64,000 nt of DNA, taken from contig NC_134138.1 of assembly GCF_033958435.1 (NCBI RefSeq), forward strand, positions 10,614,001 through 10,678,000, written 5' to 3'. The stretch is from Carettochelys insculpta. Taxonomy: Eukaryota > Chordata > Testudines > Carettochelyidae. The notes beneath the pieces were generated by a model, which saw only the letters and a list, made by a program, of their open reading frames with translations, had not been told where the DNA came from and did not search any database. Made by a program: the position numbers and the translations under genes. This document shows, in pieces, positions 20,970-31,766 of this stretch. Positions within the stretch are counted from its first letter, which is position 1; each line of letters opens with the position of its first letter.

Positions 20970-22230
20970 GGACAGCTATTCACCAACATGGATTCACCAG
21001 GGTCAAGTCCTGCCTGACCAATCTGATTAGCTTCTATCATGAGGTAACAAGCTCTGTGGACATGGGGAAGTCAGTGGATGTGATATACCTTGACTTCAGC
21101 AAGGCTTTTGATATGGTCTCCCACAACATTCTTGTTCATAAGTTAAGGAAATATGGATTGGATCCTTGGACTAGAAGATGGATAGAAAGCTGGCTTGATG
21201 GTCGGGCCCAACGGGTAGTGGTCAATGGCTCAATATCTGGATGGCGGTCTGTTTCAAGTGGAGTGCCGCAAGGCTCAGTTCTGGAGCTGGTGTTATTCAA
21301 CATCTTTATTAATGACCTGGATGAAGGACTGGATTGCACCCTCAGCAAGTTTGCAGATGACACAAAACTAGTGGGAGAAGTAGATACGTTGGAGGGTAGA
21401 GAGAGAATCCAGAGGGACCTGGATAAATTGGAGGACTGGGCCAAAAGAAATATGATGCGGTTCAATAAGGAGAAGTGTAGAGTCCTGCACCTGGGGCGGA
21501 AGAATCCCAAACATTGTTATAGGCTGGGGACCGACTGGCTCAGCAGCAGTACGATGGAAAGGGACCTAGGGGTTATGGCGGATGAAAGGCTGGATATGAG
21601 TAAACAGTGTGCCCTTGTAGCCAAGAAGGCTAACGGCATACTAGGGTGCATTAGGAGGACCATTTCAACCAGATCTAGAGAAGTAGTTATTCCTCTTTAT
21701 TCAGCACTAGTGAGGCCACATCTGGAATATCGTGTCCAGTTTTGGGCCCCCCAGTATAAAAAGGATGTGGATTTGCTAGAACAGGTTCAGTGGAGGACAA
21801 CAAAAATGATTAAGGGGCTGGAGCACAAGACCTATGAGGATAGGCTGAGGGATTTGGGCTTGTTTAGTTTACAGAAGAGAAGACTTAGAGGTGATTTAAT
21901 AGCAGCCTTCAACTTCCCAAAGGGGAGCTCTAAAAAGCAGGGTGAGAAACTGTTCTCAGTGGTGTCAGATGGCAGAAGAAGGAGTAATGGTCAGAAGTTG
22001 AAGAGGGAAACATGTAGGTTAGATATTAGGAAAAACTACTTCACCAGGCGGGTGGTGAAGCATTGGAATGCGTTGCCTAGAGAGGTGGTGGATTCTCCAT
22101 CCCTTGAGGTTTTTAAGTCCTGGCTGGACAAGGTCCTGGCTGAGATGACTTAGTGGGGGTTGATCCTGCTTGAAGCAGGGGGCTGGACAAGATGACCTCC
22201 TGAGGTCCCTTCCAGCCCTGTGATTCTGTG
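20970..22230 (+). mobile_element. CR1 LINE, 5'-truncated, well preserved
   Basis: It ends in CCAGCCCTGTGATTCTGTG, the CR1 3' terminus. It begins abruptly within RT coding sequence (AACATGGATTCACCAGGGTC), inside the palindromic TATTTCAAAATA zone of the surrounding MITE. The long open frame shows it is one of the youngest insertions here. Confidence 0.92.
21056..22153 (+). CDS. CR1 ORF2 reverse transcriptase, C-terminal two-thirds
   Basis: This is a 365-residue open frame; it is open upstream to the truncation point at about 20970 without a start. RT motif A is YLDFSKAFD (residues 11-19), motif B SSGVPQGS (67-74) and motif C FADD (99-102). The CR1 C-terminal domain follows ([20 protein letters not shown] near 325). 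The N-terminal endonuclease and the first RT motifs are missing, so it cannot retrotranspose by itself. There are no internal stops. It shares a subfamily with 3.7 and 29.5 kb. Confidence 0.9.
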   Translation: MDMGKSVDVIYLDFSKAFDMVSHNILVHKLRKYGLDPWTRRWIESWLDGRAQRVVVNGSISGWRSVSSGVPQGSVLELVLFNIFINDLDEGLDCTLSKFADDTKLVGEVDTLEGRERIQRDLDKLEDWAKRNMMRFNKEKCRVLHLGRKNPKHCYRLGTDWLSSSTMERDLGVMADERLDMSKQCALVAKKANGILGCIRRTISTRSREVVIPLYSALVRPHLEYRVQFWAPQYKKDVDLLEQVQWRTTKMIKGLEHKTYEDRLRDLGLFSLQKRRLRGDLIAAFNFPKGSSKKQGEKLFSVVSDGRRRSNGQKLKRETCRLDIRKNYFTRRVVKHWNALPREVVDSPSLEVFKSWLDKVLAEMT

Positions 22231-23099
22231 AAATAGCTTATTTTGAAATAACACATCTACACAAAATGCATTTCAAAATAGCCCTCAGCTATTTCAAAAT
22301 AGAGTGCTACACAAAATAGAGCCTATTTCAAAATAGAGCCATTGGACACTCTATGGCTTACTTTGAAATAGGCTCTACTCCCTGTCTTAGGCTGCTGTTA
22401 CAATACTGTTGTCTTGTCAGAGGTCCCATGATAATAAGACAATTTGAAGCAGGCTAATGAAGCAGGCACTAGCATGCATATTCAGTGTCTCATTAGCATA
22501 ATGGTGGCCACGTGAACAGACTTTGAATTACAGCTTGACAGTGAAGATGGGGGCACCTTCTAAATATGCACCCCACTTCAACATTCCCTTACTCCGATCC
22601 AGTTCTGTGGGAGTAAGGGAATGTCAAAGTGAGGCGCTTATTTTCAAGCTGCCCACATCTTCACTGTCAATCTGCAATTCAAAGTCTGTTCACGCAGATG
22701 TCATTATGCTAATGAGGTGCTGAATATGCATGTCAGAACCGCATTAGCCTGCTTCCAATTGCTTCATTACCATGGCACCTCCGACAGGACAATGGTAATG
22801 TAGCAGCTGCCTTAATAGCTCCTATTTTGAAATAGCTGTTTCGAAATAGGCACTATTCCTCATGGAATGAGGTTTACCTATTTTGAAATAAGCCAACTGC
22901 TGTTTCAAAATTGTTTCAAAATAGCAGTTGCATTGTGTCGAAACTAGCAAAGTTATTTTGAAATAATGGCTGTTATTTTGCAATAACTTTGTTGCATAGA
23001 CATATCCTAACAATGTATTCTTTTCACTCTGAAGGTCTTGGTTCAATTCCCAGACTGGCAACAGGCTATGCCCTATTTACGTGCTTCTTAACACCCCAA

Positions 23100-24815
23100 A
23101 ACACAGCAGCAGCAATGTAGCACTTTCAAGACTAATGAAATGATTTACTTGGTGATGAGCTTTTGTGTGACAGACCTACTTCATCAGATCAAGATTCCAC
23201 ATGAAAATGGGCTACAAACTATTAGGAATACCATCCCTGATGTTATCACAGCTAATCTGGTGGCTAACCTATGTAACTTTGTTCTCATCAACAATTATTT
23301 CCAATCTGGGGACAATTTATACCTCCAGATTAGCAGTGCTGCTATAGGCAACCACATGGCCCAACAGTATGCTAACATTTTTATGGCCAGCTTAGAACAA
23401 TGATTCCTTAGACCTCATCCTATTACCCCTCCTTTACTTATGCTTCATGGATGACATTTTTATCATTTGGACCCATGGTAAAGAGCTTCTGGAAGAATTC
23501 CACAGAGATTTTTACAACCTGCATCCTACCATTACTCTCAGCCTTATGAGAAATACATTTCTTGGATACCACAGTACAAATCACTGTTGGACACATTGAC
23601 AACACCTTCTTCCAGAAACTCACTGGTTGCTACACTTAACTACATGCCTCCAGCTTTCATCCAGCTCACAACACATGATCCATTGTTTACAGTCAAGCCC
23701 TTAGATACCATCACATCTGCTCTGATCCGACTGACAGAGACTGAAAACAGCAAGATCTCTATCAAGAATTTAGAAAAATGATTTACCTACCAGGAGAAGT
23801 GAAGGAAAAAAAAAAGCTAATTGACAGGACTAGATGAATGCCCAGAAACCAGCTACTTCAAGATAGGCCCAAGAAGATCAACAAAAGAACACCACTTGTC
23901 ATCACCTTTAGCCCCCAACTCAAACCCCTGCAATGCATCATAAAAAATCTACACCCTATTCTGGATCATTATGCTACACTCCAGAAGGCTCCAGGTGACA
24001 GGCCTGTCTTTTCCTTTATACAACCTCCTAACCTGAGAAAAATTCTCACCATCAATCACAGGCTACACCACAGTAATACTAATCCTGGAACTTTTCCTGG
24101 CAACAAACCGCACTGCCAACTTTGTTCACATATTTATTCTGGACATACCATCACTGGACTTACCCATGTTAGTTACAAGACCAAAGGTACATTCTCTTGC
24201 ACTTCCAGCAACATTATATATCCTATTATGTGCCAACAATGCCCTGACACTATGTACATTGGACAGACTGGGCAAAACCTTCACTAAAGAAGAAATGGGC
24301 ACAGAGCAGACATCAAGAAACTCAATACACATAAGCTGGTCAGTGAACATCTCAGTGGAGTAGGCCACTCTGTTAAAGACCTGAGGATTTGTGTCCTGGA
24401 ACACAATGAATTTAACAACAGATTACAGACAGAGATTTGAGAGTTAAAGTACATATTCAAATTTGACACATTAACACGTGGTATGAACAGAGACATCAAC
24501 TACCTCACACATTACAAGGACTGCTCCCCTTCCTTTGATGCTTGTAATTATCTCAGGACAATTAACATGCCCCCACATCTCATCCCCTTCCTTCAATCCT
24601 ATTTGATTAGTCAGTTTTTACTGGAATTTTTTTTTTGGTCTTCTGTATTTATAAATGTTAGTCTATATTGGAAATGAGATTGATCTGAAGAAGTGGATCT
24701 GTCCCACAAAAGCTCACAACCGAACAAATCATTTTGTTAGTCTTTAAGGTGCTACATTTCTGCTGCTTTGTTTTGTTGGAGTACAGACTAACATGGCTAC
24801 CTCTCTGTTACCCCT
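23100..24815 (+). mobile_element. Penelope-like retroelement, copy 2
   Basis: The 5' end carries a reversed piece of the terminal repeat (GTAGCACTTTCAAGACTAAT to CTACTTCATCAGATC, about 23115-23190), joined directly to RT sequence. The body matches copy 1 from motif A onward. The 3' end repeats the terminal sequence forward (GAAGAAGTGGATCTGTCCCA near 24686) and continues to AGACTAACATGGCTACCTCT near 24787. A truncated element with an inverted terminal piece at its 5' side is a known Penelope layout. Confidence 0.88.
23190..24441 (+). pseudogene. Penelope RT-GIY-YIG, truncated and frameshifted
   Basis: It starts inside RT motif A (IPHENGLQTIRNTIPD) and retains the catalytic CFMDDIFI segment (FMDD codons at 23444-23455) that copy 1 has lost. 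A linker (23838-24287) and most of the GIY-YIG domain (IMCQQCPDTMYIGQTGQ) follow. Stops after 23400 and at the GIY-YIG Arg region (CAC TAA near 24283) break the frame. Confidence 0.82.
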
Positions 24816-25538
24816 GAACATAGTTTAAGTTGAACAAGACAGCCCTTCTCTTTTGCACACAGATGAATGTCCCCATAAGTAAACAGAAAACCTAAATGTG
24901 CATGACTGTCAGTAAAAGGAGCACTGAAGTCACTAAGAATCACCCCAAATTGTCTTGCTCTAGGTCACTGCGAAGGGAATGAGAACTGTTGGCACGGCCA
25001 GAATGACTCTGGGAAGAAAATGGAGAGGTGGTGCTAACTTGTTTGCAAAGTCCTTGCTGAAGACAACAGAAGGGCACAGGGAAGTTGCTTGTGCAGAGGG
25101 GAGATGCTTATTCAGAATTTCCATTTCTTCTAATAATCAATTTATGTAAATTTAAATACATTACATATGCATGTCTAATTTGGCTGCTCATAATAATGGC
25201 AATTGCAATTAAGCGACCCATGCTCTTGGCAGCTACAACACGGGCAGAATGCGAAAAAAAAAAAAGAAAAAAAGAAAAAAAAATCTGGTGACCTTTTGAA
25301 GAACTTAGCAGTGAACTGTAAAAATTACTCTTTAGAAACTCTGCTTTTGCTGGCCTTTGAATAAACATATCCACTATTAGAGTGTTTACGTTTCAGCCCT
25401 TATGAGTCAAACCTCCAGGAGACACATTCACAAGGAGAGAGCTTGGCTCTGAAAGCAAAATGTCTTCCTTTGTGTTAGGTGCCATGGTCCCAGAACGTTG
25501 AGTGCCCCATAGTAGTTTAAAGCAAATTCAGATATTTA
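24816..25538. other. Unique-looking AT-rich stretch
   Basis: No gene. Bases 25120-25250 contain homeodomain-like words (TAATAATCAATTTATG, GCAATTGCAATTAAGC) in non-repetitive DNA, followed by an A-rich tract (25254-25282). Confidence 0.45.
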
Positions 25539-27230
25539 AGCTGTGTCTACAGGCGCACAAAACATCAAAAGAGGTGGCCCTTTTTTGAAAGAGTGCGAGG
25601 AGCGTCCACATGTGTAAACCCGTCTTTCAAAAGAAAATCAAAGCAACAGGGCGCACACTTCAAAATCCGAACCCCGATCCCAGATCAGGAAGATCGGCCC
25701 CTTTCGAAATACTAAATCCACAGTCCTCTTTTTCAAACTACGGGTCCACCGTGGCACCGGTCAGCTGGAGCATGGGGTCGCTTCAGCTGGCAGCAGCAGG
25801 GCTCTATGGTCCCTGTGTTCGGCGGCCTTAAAGCTACACGCATGCAGGAGACCCATGGCAGGAAGCTGAAAGTGTGCTAGGAGCAGCCTCTGCATGTACT
25901 CCAGCCCCACACTCCAGCACCACAGCATGGCCAGCAGCCAGCACCCCTGTGAGGCTATGGCCCCCCCTCCGAGCCCCCACTGGGCTCCCAGGGGGAGAAA
26001 AAAACAGGTCCCCCTCCTGGATGGAGCGGGAGCTGCGGGACCTCATTGGCCTGTGGAAGGACGAGGAAGTCCTGCATGAGATGGGGTGTGAAGCGGTGCA
26101 ATGGTGCTGCCTTCGCCTGCCTGGCACAGGGCCTCCACACCAGGGGCCACCCGGAGTGTACTGCAGAGCAGGTACGCTCCAAGGTAAAGGTGCTGCAGCA
26201 GGGCTATGCCCAGGCCAGGGACCAGGCCGGCTGCTCCGGGGCAGCTCCAGCCACATGCCCCTTTTTCTGGGAGCTTAGGGTCATCCTGGAGCCCCAGGAG
26301 AGCTCCCCACCCCCGTTGTTCCTGGACACCTCTGGCGAGGAGCTGCAGCCGGAGGAGGAGGAGGAGCAGCCCGGACCAGGGACCCAGGAGGGCTAGGGGA
26401 CCACAGAGTGGTTGAGTGAGGAGGGGGACCACACCATTGTCACCCCCTCCTGCTCCTCCAGCCGGGCGACCGCGAGCCAGGCATCCCTGTATGTCGCCAA
26501 GGGACCCTCAGGTATGTCCAGGGAGGGGCGCACACCTGCTCCACAGGGTGGGCGTGATGCAAAGGCTAGTTGCCCACACACAGGCCAGCCCCCACATGGG
26601 ATGTGTCACCCCACGGTGGCCCACCAGCGATGCTCAGCACCCGCCTTTAGTGGACAGCGCTGGAAGCCGCACAGAGGCGGCGGCTGGTCAGTGCTGGACA
26701 GCACCTGAGGCCTGCGCACCTCAGGCCGGGAAGGGCCACCTGCATGAGAGACCCCTGGACGCACTCCCGGGCCAAGAGGCCCAGCCCATGAGGGGTGGGT
26801 TGGTGCCCCTTGGAGGGGTCAGTGTCCTTTGGGGGAGATGGGGGCCCCATGGGGTGGGCTCAGGTGGGTGGGCCACAGCCTGGTCCCCTCCGTCCGGGGC
26901 ACATTACTGACATACTCTCCTCCTCTCCACATAGCCGCACCATCCGTGGGCCAGAAGAGCCCTGCGCCATCCCTCACCCCCCTGGCAGCCCTCAGAGGTG
27001 CCCAGATGCCACCCCAGGCAGTGTGCCATCAAGACCATGGCCAGAGGGCCTCCCGCCAGGCTGAGGAGTACCTAGCCAGCCAATGCCAGGCCAAGGTGGC
27101 TGAGCAGCACTTAAGGCTCACCCAGACCAAGATGGAATGGCGGAGGGCAGCCTGGGAGAGGCTGCTGACCACCCTGGAGGGCATAGGCCACACCCTCCAG
27201 GACCATCCAGCAAATTGAAACATCAAAATC
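25539..27230 (+). mobile_element. PIF/Harbinger element copy with only the Myb-like gene
   Basis: AGCTGTGTCTACAGGCGCAC begins at 25539 after TTA and fits the family terminus. GC-rich sequence with a Myb/SANT-like gene follows, homologous exon by exon to the one at 32.8-34.5 kb. No transposase gene and no right terminus are present, so the element is 3'-truncated or deleted. Confidence 0.7.
25874..27218 (+). pseudogene. Harbinger Myb/SANT-like protein, frameshifted
   Basis: Exon 1 spans about 25874-26511. It gives SWMERELRDLIGLWKDEEVL, the first Myb/SANT helix with its spaced tryptophans, then shifts frame near 26090 and continues with VRSKVKVLQQGYAQARDQAG and CPFFWELRVILEP. The donor CTCAG|GTATGT (26511/26512) and acceptor ATAG (26931-26934) match the exon structure of the 33-kb copy. 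Exon 2 (26935-27218) ends in a coiled coil (KVAEQHLRLTQTKMEWRRAA). It probably bound the element ends and recruited transposase in its ancestor. Several shifts and a stop before the donor show it is dead. Confidence 0.75.
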
Positions 27231-27895
27231 TAATTACAAAAGTGCAATCAAATAAAACAGTAGAGTTAGCAAAGAAGGGAGATACAGAAATAGTTCTAGG
27301 TGTGGGCCAGAAAACACAGGGGAAGAAGAGTTAACAATGAGACACTCAGCAATATTAGCTGGTCTCTCCTGGTGCTCTCAGGTATAATGAGAGAGAGAGA
27401 ACAAATAAGAGAGAACATTAAGAGGTTTGTTCCATTTATACAGAGTTTGTTAATCCTAAAATATCCAAAGTTCTTTCTGTACAGGAATGTCTTAATCCAC
27501 CACTGACATGCTGCTGGCTCTGGGGTGGAATGTAGCACTGTTGAAAAGCACACATCATCATTGTGAATAGCATTGTGGACATATAGTGGTCACAATGAAA
27601 AAGACATGGCTTTGGGGGATGTAGCTGAAAAATTATATCCCTCCAATATAGTGACGCCAAATACCATGCCTTGATTATGATAGGAAACTTAATGACCTCG
27701 GAGGAAGATTGTCACCTACTGAATCACCAGCAGTACTTCCTGAATGGTATGGGGAAAGTAAATTGAGTCCTCTTGTTCGTATTGCAAGAATGAGGTGACA
27801 TTTCATTAGGTTGCGAAGCAACACATGCAGAATTCAAATATTTTAGACTTTCCCACCACTCATGATTAACTTGTAGAAGACAGGAATTGCCAGGG
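27231..27895. other. Unassigned stretch
   Basis: No supported gene or named repeat. Confidence 0.5.
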
Positions 27896-28255
27896 TGGCT
27901 CAAATCCATCTAGAAGAGTATCCCCGCTTGGACAATAGCCAGCAACAGATGCTGCAAAGACAGTTGTAAAAAAGCCTGTGGTAGGCAGATCTGGGATAAT
28001 CTGCTCCTACCTTACATCTCGTCTTATTGTCTAATAGTTCGAGGTTGGCTAAAGCCCTGAAATAGAATCATAGGTCTGGAAAAGATTTTGAGGAAGTCTC
28101 TTAGCCCAGCCCATTGCAATGAGGCTGGCGCAAGTAAATTTAGACCATCCCTCACAAGTGTTTGCCCAACCAATTCTTCAAAATCTTCCAATGATTGGGA
28201 TTCCACAGCCTCCCTTGGAAACCTATGCCAGAGTTTATCCAGGCCCATATGCTGG
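27896..28255 (-). mobile_element. Two adjacent old CR1 3' fragments
   Basis: 27896-28065 matches the 19.55-kb fragment. At 28067 a second begins with ATAGAATCATAGGTCTGGAA (CR1 3' tail, reversed) and runs to about 28255, with a broken ORF2 C-terminus (LWHRFPREAVESQSLEDFEE). Confidence 0.7.
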
Positions 28256-28539
28256 AATTTCTGCTCCGTGTCTGTGTGCTTTTTCTATAAATGTGGACCA
28301 CAATTTTTTTTAAATATAAAGGAGTTCAAAATAGTTGTACAATGTGTGTGCATAATGGAGGTTAATGAAAAATTTGAGTGGAAACAGTGCTTGGTAAAAT
28401 AATTTTGTTAAACATTATTAAACATTTATACAGTAATAAATGATTTATAGAAATTACCTTCTGTGATCATGCTGTAATATTGTAAGTGAAAAGCAATATT
28501 GCCTTGTCCCCCTCCCCTTCCTGTTGCTAGTGGCCAAGG

Positions 28540-28558
28540 GCATGCTGGGAAATGTAGT
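28540..28558 (-). promoter_or_regulatory. Candidate ZNF143/THAP11-type site
   Basis: The minus strand reads ACTACATTTCCCAGCATGC, one mismatch from the long consensus ACTACAATTCCCAGCATGC bound by ZNF143 with THAP11. It lies in GC-richer unassigned sequence (28490-28735). Function is not shown; such sites also spread within repeats. Confidence 0.5.
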
Positions 28559-28736
28559 CCCCTTCTCCACAGCCAGCAGTCTAGGCAGGAAGCTGAACAA
28601 GGAGCCACAGCTCCCAGTGTGCCTTGGATTCTCTTGTTGTGTCCTGAAGTTTCTCCTGGACAATGCAACAGGGAGGAAGGGAGAGCAACTGCACATGGGG
28701 GAGAGGTGCTTCGCAGCCTTCACATTTCTCCTGTGT

Positions 28737-29062
28737 GTGAGCCTGTTAACTACCCTTAGAAAATTTTTCTTCATATCTGACCTAAATCTCCCAGTCTCCC
28801 TTGCTGTGGATCAAGCTGATTACTTGTTGTCCTATCTTCAGTGGCCATGGAAAACAAATTAATGTTTCCTTTTTATATAATAGCCCTAAACATTGGAAAA
28901 CTGATTGGGCTGACCCTGTCTTCTTGTCTCATGATTAAGCATATCAAGACTTTTTTTTTAACCTTTCCTCTTAAGTCAGTTTTTTTTTATTGCTTTTCTC
29001 TAGACTCTCTCCAATTTGTCCACGTCTTCCTTTTACTGTGTTGCCCAGGACTGGATGATAAC
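28737..29062 (-). mobile_element. Old CR1 remnant
   Basis: The minus-strand CR1 ORF2 C-terminal region is recognisable from the characteristic ACCTAAATCTCCCAGTCTCC and CTCTCCAATTTGTCCACGTC segments. There are many disruptions. Confidence 0.65.
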
Positions 29063-29289
29063 TGAAGCCTCAGCAGTGCTGAGTCAAGGAGAACAATTAT
29101 GTCCTGTGCTTTACGTACAACACTCCCGTTTACACACCCCACAACGATACTACCCTTTTCTTGCAACTGTTTCATGTTGTTGGCTCAGACGCCATCTATA
29201 AGTCCCTATAACCCCCAAATCCTTTTCACCTGTACCACAGTAACTACAGTATCTACCATGAGGTTTAATATCCCTTCCAAAATGATCAT

Positions 29290-29440
29290 CAACATCAATT
29301 ATGATAACCTAGATATTGTGGGCAGCAATAGAAAAGTCCCCAATCCATTCCTGAATCTCGTCACATTCTTGCCCTCAATTACTTCCTGGGGGAATGAGTT
29401 CCATGGTTTAATTGTATGGTAAATGAATAAAAGAACCTTT
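29290..29440 (-). mobile_element. Old CR1 fragment
   Basis: GGGGGAATGAGTTCCATGG (29388-29406) corresponds on the minus strand to the CR1 WNSLP-type region. It is short and diverged. Confidence 0.5.
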
Positions 29441-29472
29441 ATATAGGTTTTGAATTTTCCAGCTGTTGATTT

Positions 29473-30306
29473 CATAGAATCATAGGGCTGGAAGGGACCT
29501 CAGGAGGTCGTCTAGTCCAGCCCCCTTCCCAAAGCAGGATCAGCCCCAACTAAATCATCCCAGCCACGACTATGTCAAACCAGGACTTAAAAGCCTCCAT
29601 GGACGGAGATTTCACCACCTCTCTTGGTAACGCATTTCAGTACTTCACCACCCTCCTGGTGAAATAGTTTCTCCTAATATCCAACCTACACCTCTCCCTC
29701 TGTAACGTCAGACCACTGCTCCTTGTTTTGCCATATGTCACCACTGAAAACAGTCTCTAGCCACCCTCTTTAGAGTCCCCTTTCAGGAAATTGAAGGCTG
29801 CTATCAAATCACTCTTCAGTCTTCTGCAAACTAAATAAGCCCAAATCTCTCAGCCTCTCCTCATAGGTCATGTGTTCCAGCCCCTTAATCATTATTGTTT
29901 CCCTCTGATGAACCCTCTCCAATGTGTCCACATCCTTTCTATACCGGGGGGCCCAGAAGTGGATGCAATACTCTATAAGTGGCCTCACCAGTGCTGAGTA
30001 GAGGGAATAATAACTTCTCTAGATCTGCTGGAAATGCTTCTCCTAATGCACTCAAATATGCCATTAGCCTTCCTGGCTACAAGGGCACACTGTTGACTCA
30101 TAGCCAGCCTCTCATCAACTGTAATCCCCAGGTCCTTTTCTACTGTTCTGTACTTAGCCAGTCGGTCCCCAGCCTGTAACAGTAATTGGGATTCTTCCAT
30201 CCCAAGTGCAGGACTCTGCACTTCTTCTTGTTGAACCTCTTCAAATTTCTTTTGGCCCAATCCTCCAATTTTTCTAGGTCACTCTGGCCCCTATCCCTAG
30301 AAATTT
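29473..30306 (-). mobile_element. CR1 LINE, 834 bp, minus strand
   Basis: It starts with TTCATAGAATCATAGGGCTG (3' end) and extends back to the region just after RT motif C. The minus-strand frames give LAMSQQCALVARKANGIFEC and neighbouring CR1 sequence. Internal stops and shifts are frequent. It is the same subfamily as 21.0 and 62.9 kb but more decayed. Confidence 0.85.
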
Positions 30307-30591
30307 TCTATATTAACTTGAGCAATTGCACAGTCACAGAGTACTTTATCGGCTCTCCACAAACCCTGCTTTGGGAAGCTGTTTTAAACACTGTTGAACG
30401 TGGCCTCAGGAAAACAGTAACACATGACACTCCACGTGTTGGAGGCAGTGCCTTTTTGGGGGTGGGGGAAGCTGGGGAAGAAGGAGCCAATACTCAGGGG
30501 GTTCCCTGCCCCCCGAGATCCAATTCTGTGGGTGGGGCTGATTGCAGTGATTATACTTCATTGTATGTGTTTGTAAAAGTTGGGTAGAACA

Positions 30592-30800
30592 AAAATCCTC
30601 ATTCATTTAATTCAGACCATTCATTAATTTATACACTTTCATCATATCCCACCTTTCTCCTCTCCTTTCTAAGGAACCAATCTCAGCTTCTTTAATCTCC
30701 CTTCATAGGGGCATTTCTCCAGGCTCTGGAGATTATTTTGATTTCTCTTCTCTGAAATCCCTCTAGTTTTGCCATATCCTCTTTGCAGTATGGTGAGGAA
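30592..30800 (-). mobile_element. Old CR1 fragment
   Basis: ATACACTTTCATCATATCCC and GCTTCTTTAATCTCCCTTCA are typical of the reversed CR1 C-terminal coding region. Confidence 0.6.
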
Positions 30801-30917
30801 TATTCCACTTAGTAATTCAGATGAGCTGCACTTTTGATTAATATAGAAGAATTAGAGACTTCCTTATATTATTCACCATTCCATTCCTTATGCATCCTAA
30901 CATTTTTCCTTTGGGGG

Positions 30918-30969
30918 GAGAGAGAGAGAGAGAGAGTGAGAGAGAGAGAGCGAGCGAGAGAGAGAGAGC
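30918..30969. repeat. (GA)n microsatellite, imperfect
   Basis: GAGAGA tract with interruptions GTGAG and GCGAGCGAG. Confidence 0.95.
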
Positions 30970-31014
30970 AGCTGCACATTAAAGCCTGTGGATCTACAAG
31001 CACTATGACTGGTG

Positions 31015-31512
31015 ATAGCTCACTCTCAGATCTTGACTATGCAGATGACATTAATCCTCCTTTACAGAGCCTTGTCTGGTTGCACGCTACACTCCAGGCA
31101 ACAGAGGGAAAGTTGGCTCACATTGGCCTCCATGATTCATGGTGAAGAGCAAAGCTGCAAAATCTAGGATGAGGTCTACTTGTGATCCCAATCTCTGAAT
31201 AATGAAGCTGTCAAAGCAGTTTCCAACTTTTGCTATTTGGGTTCTATGGTCGGCCCTTCCTCCAACTCCCACATGGAGGTTCTCCACCAGACTGATACAG
31301 CAGTGTCTGCTGGGGTTGTTTATGAAAAATATGGAATTGACATAATCTTTGCATAACAATCAAGTTCAGTATCTATTTGAGCTGCATCCACTCCAAAGTG
31401 CTGCATGGTCGCAAAACACAGACATGATACCATTCAGCCAGACAAAGCTGGAGGCTTTTCAACAAACTGTCAGTGTTGCATTGGCATAAAGTAGAATGCC
31501 TTAATTTGTAAT
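31015..31512 (+). pseudogene. Non-LTR retrotransposon RT fragment of a non-CR1 clade
   Basis: DLDYADDI (about 31035) is RT motif C. About 190 bases later, in another frame, comes FCYLGSMVGPSSNSHMEVLH, the segment after the RT core in LINEs with a YLGS motif. Several stops and shifts. A Penelope inverted dimer interrupts its 3' part. The clade is uncertain; the YLGS region resembles that of the LINE at 54.1 kb in kind, not in sequence. Confidence 0.6.
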
Positions 31513-31766
31513 AGTCGCAGAGAATAGCCATGTTACTCTGTACCTTTACAAAACAAAAAAGCAAACATATAGCACTTTAAAAACTAACAAAATAATTTAT
31601 TAGGTGACGAGCTTTCATGGGAAAGACCCAGTTCTTCAGATCTGTATTTCAGAATTTCATCAGAATTCCCAGATCTGAAGAAGTGGGTCTGTCCCACAAA
31701 AGCTCATCACCTAAGAAATTATTGTGTTAGTTTTTAAAGTGCTATATGTTTGCTTTTTTATTTTTG
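31513..31766. mobile_element. Penelope terminal inverted dimer with perfect 12-bp duplication
   Basis: TTAATTTGTAAT flanks the insert at 31501-31512 and 31767-31778. The left arm AGCACTTTAAAAACTAACA and the right arm TGTTAGTTTTTAAAGTGCT are exact complements. They meet around TCAGAATTTCATCAGAATT (31650-31670). Only the terminal sequences (GAAGTGGGTCTGTCCCACAA) are present, facing outwards. Confidence 0.93.

Larger units (their letters stand above)
20926..23007. mobile_element. Foldback-type MITE with TAA duplication, split by CR1
   Basis: The left end is GGGTCTGTATGCACAGCAAAG; the reversed right end is GGATATGTCTATGCAACAAAG. TAA flanks both sides (20923-20925 and 23008-23010). Without the CR1 (about 20970-22230) the element is about 820 bases. 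Its right part is a large palindrome: ACAGACTTTGAATTACAGCTTGACAGTGAAGATGGG near 22517 faces its complement near 22649-22690. TATTTCAAAATA repeats occupy both terminal zones. It is non-coding apart from the inserted LINE. Confidence 0.85.
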
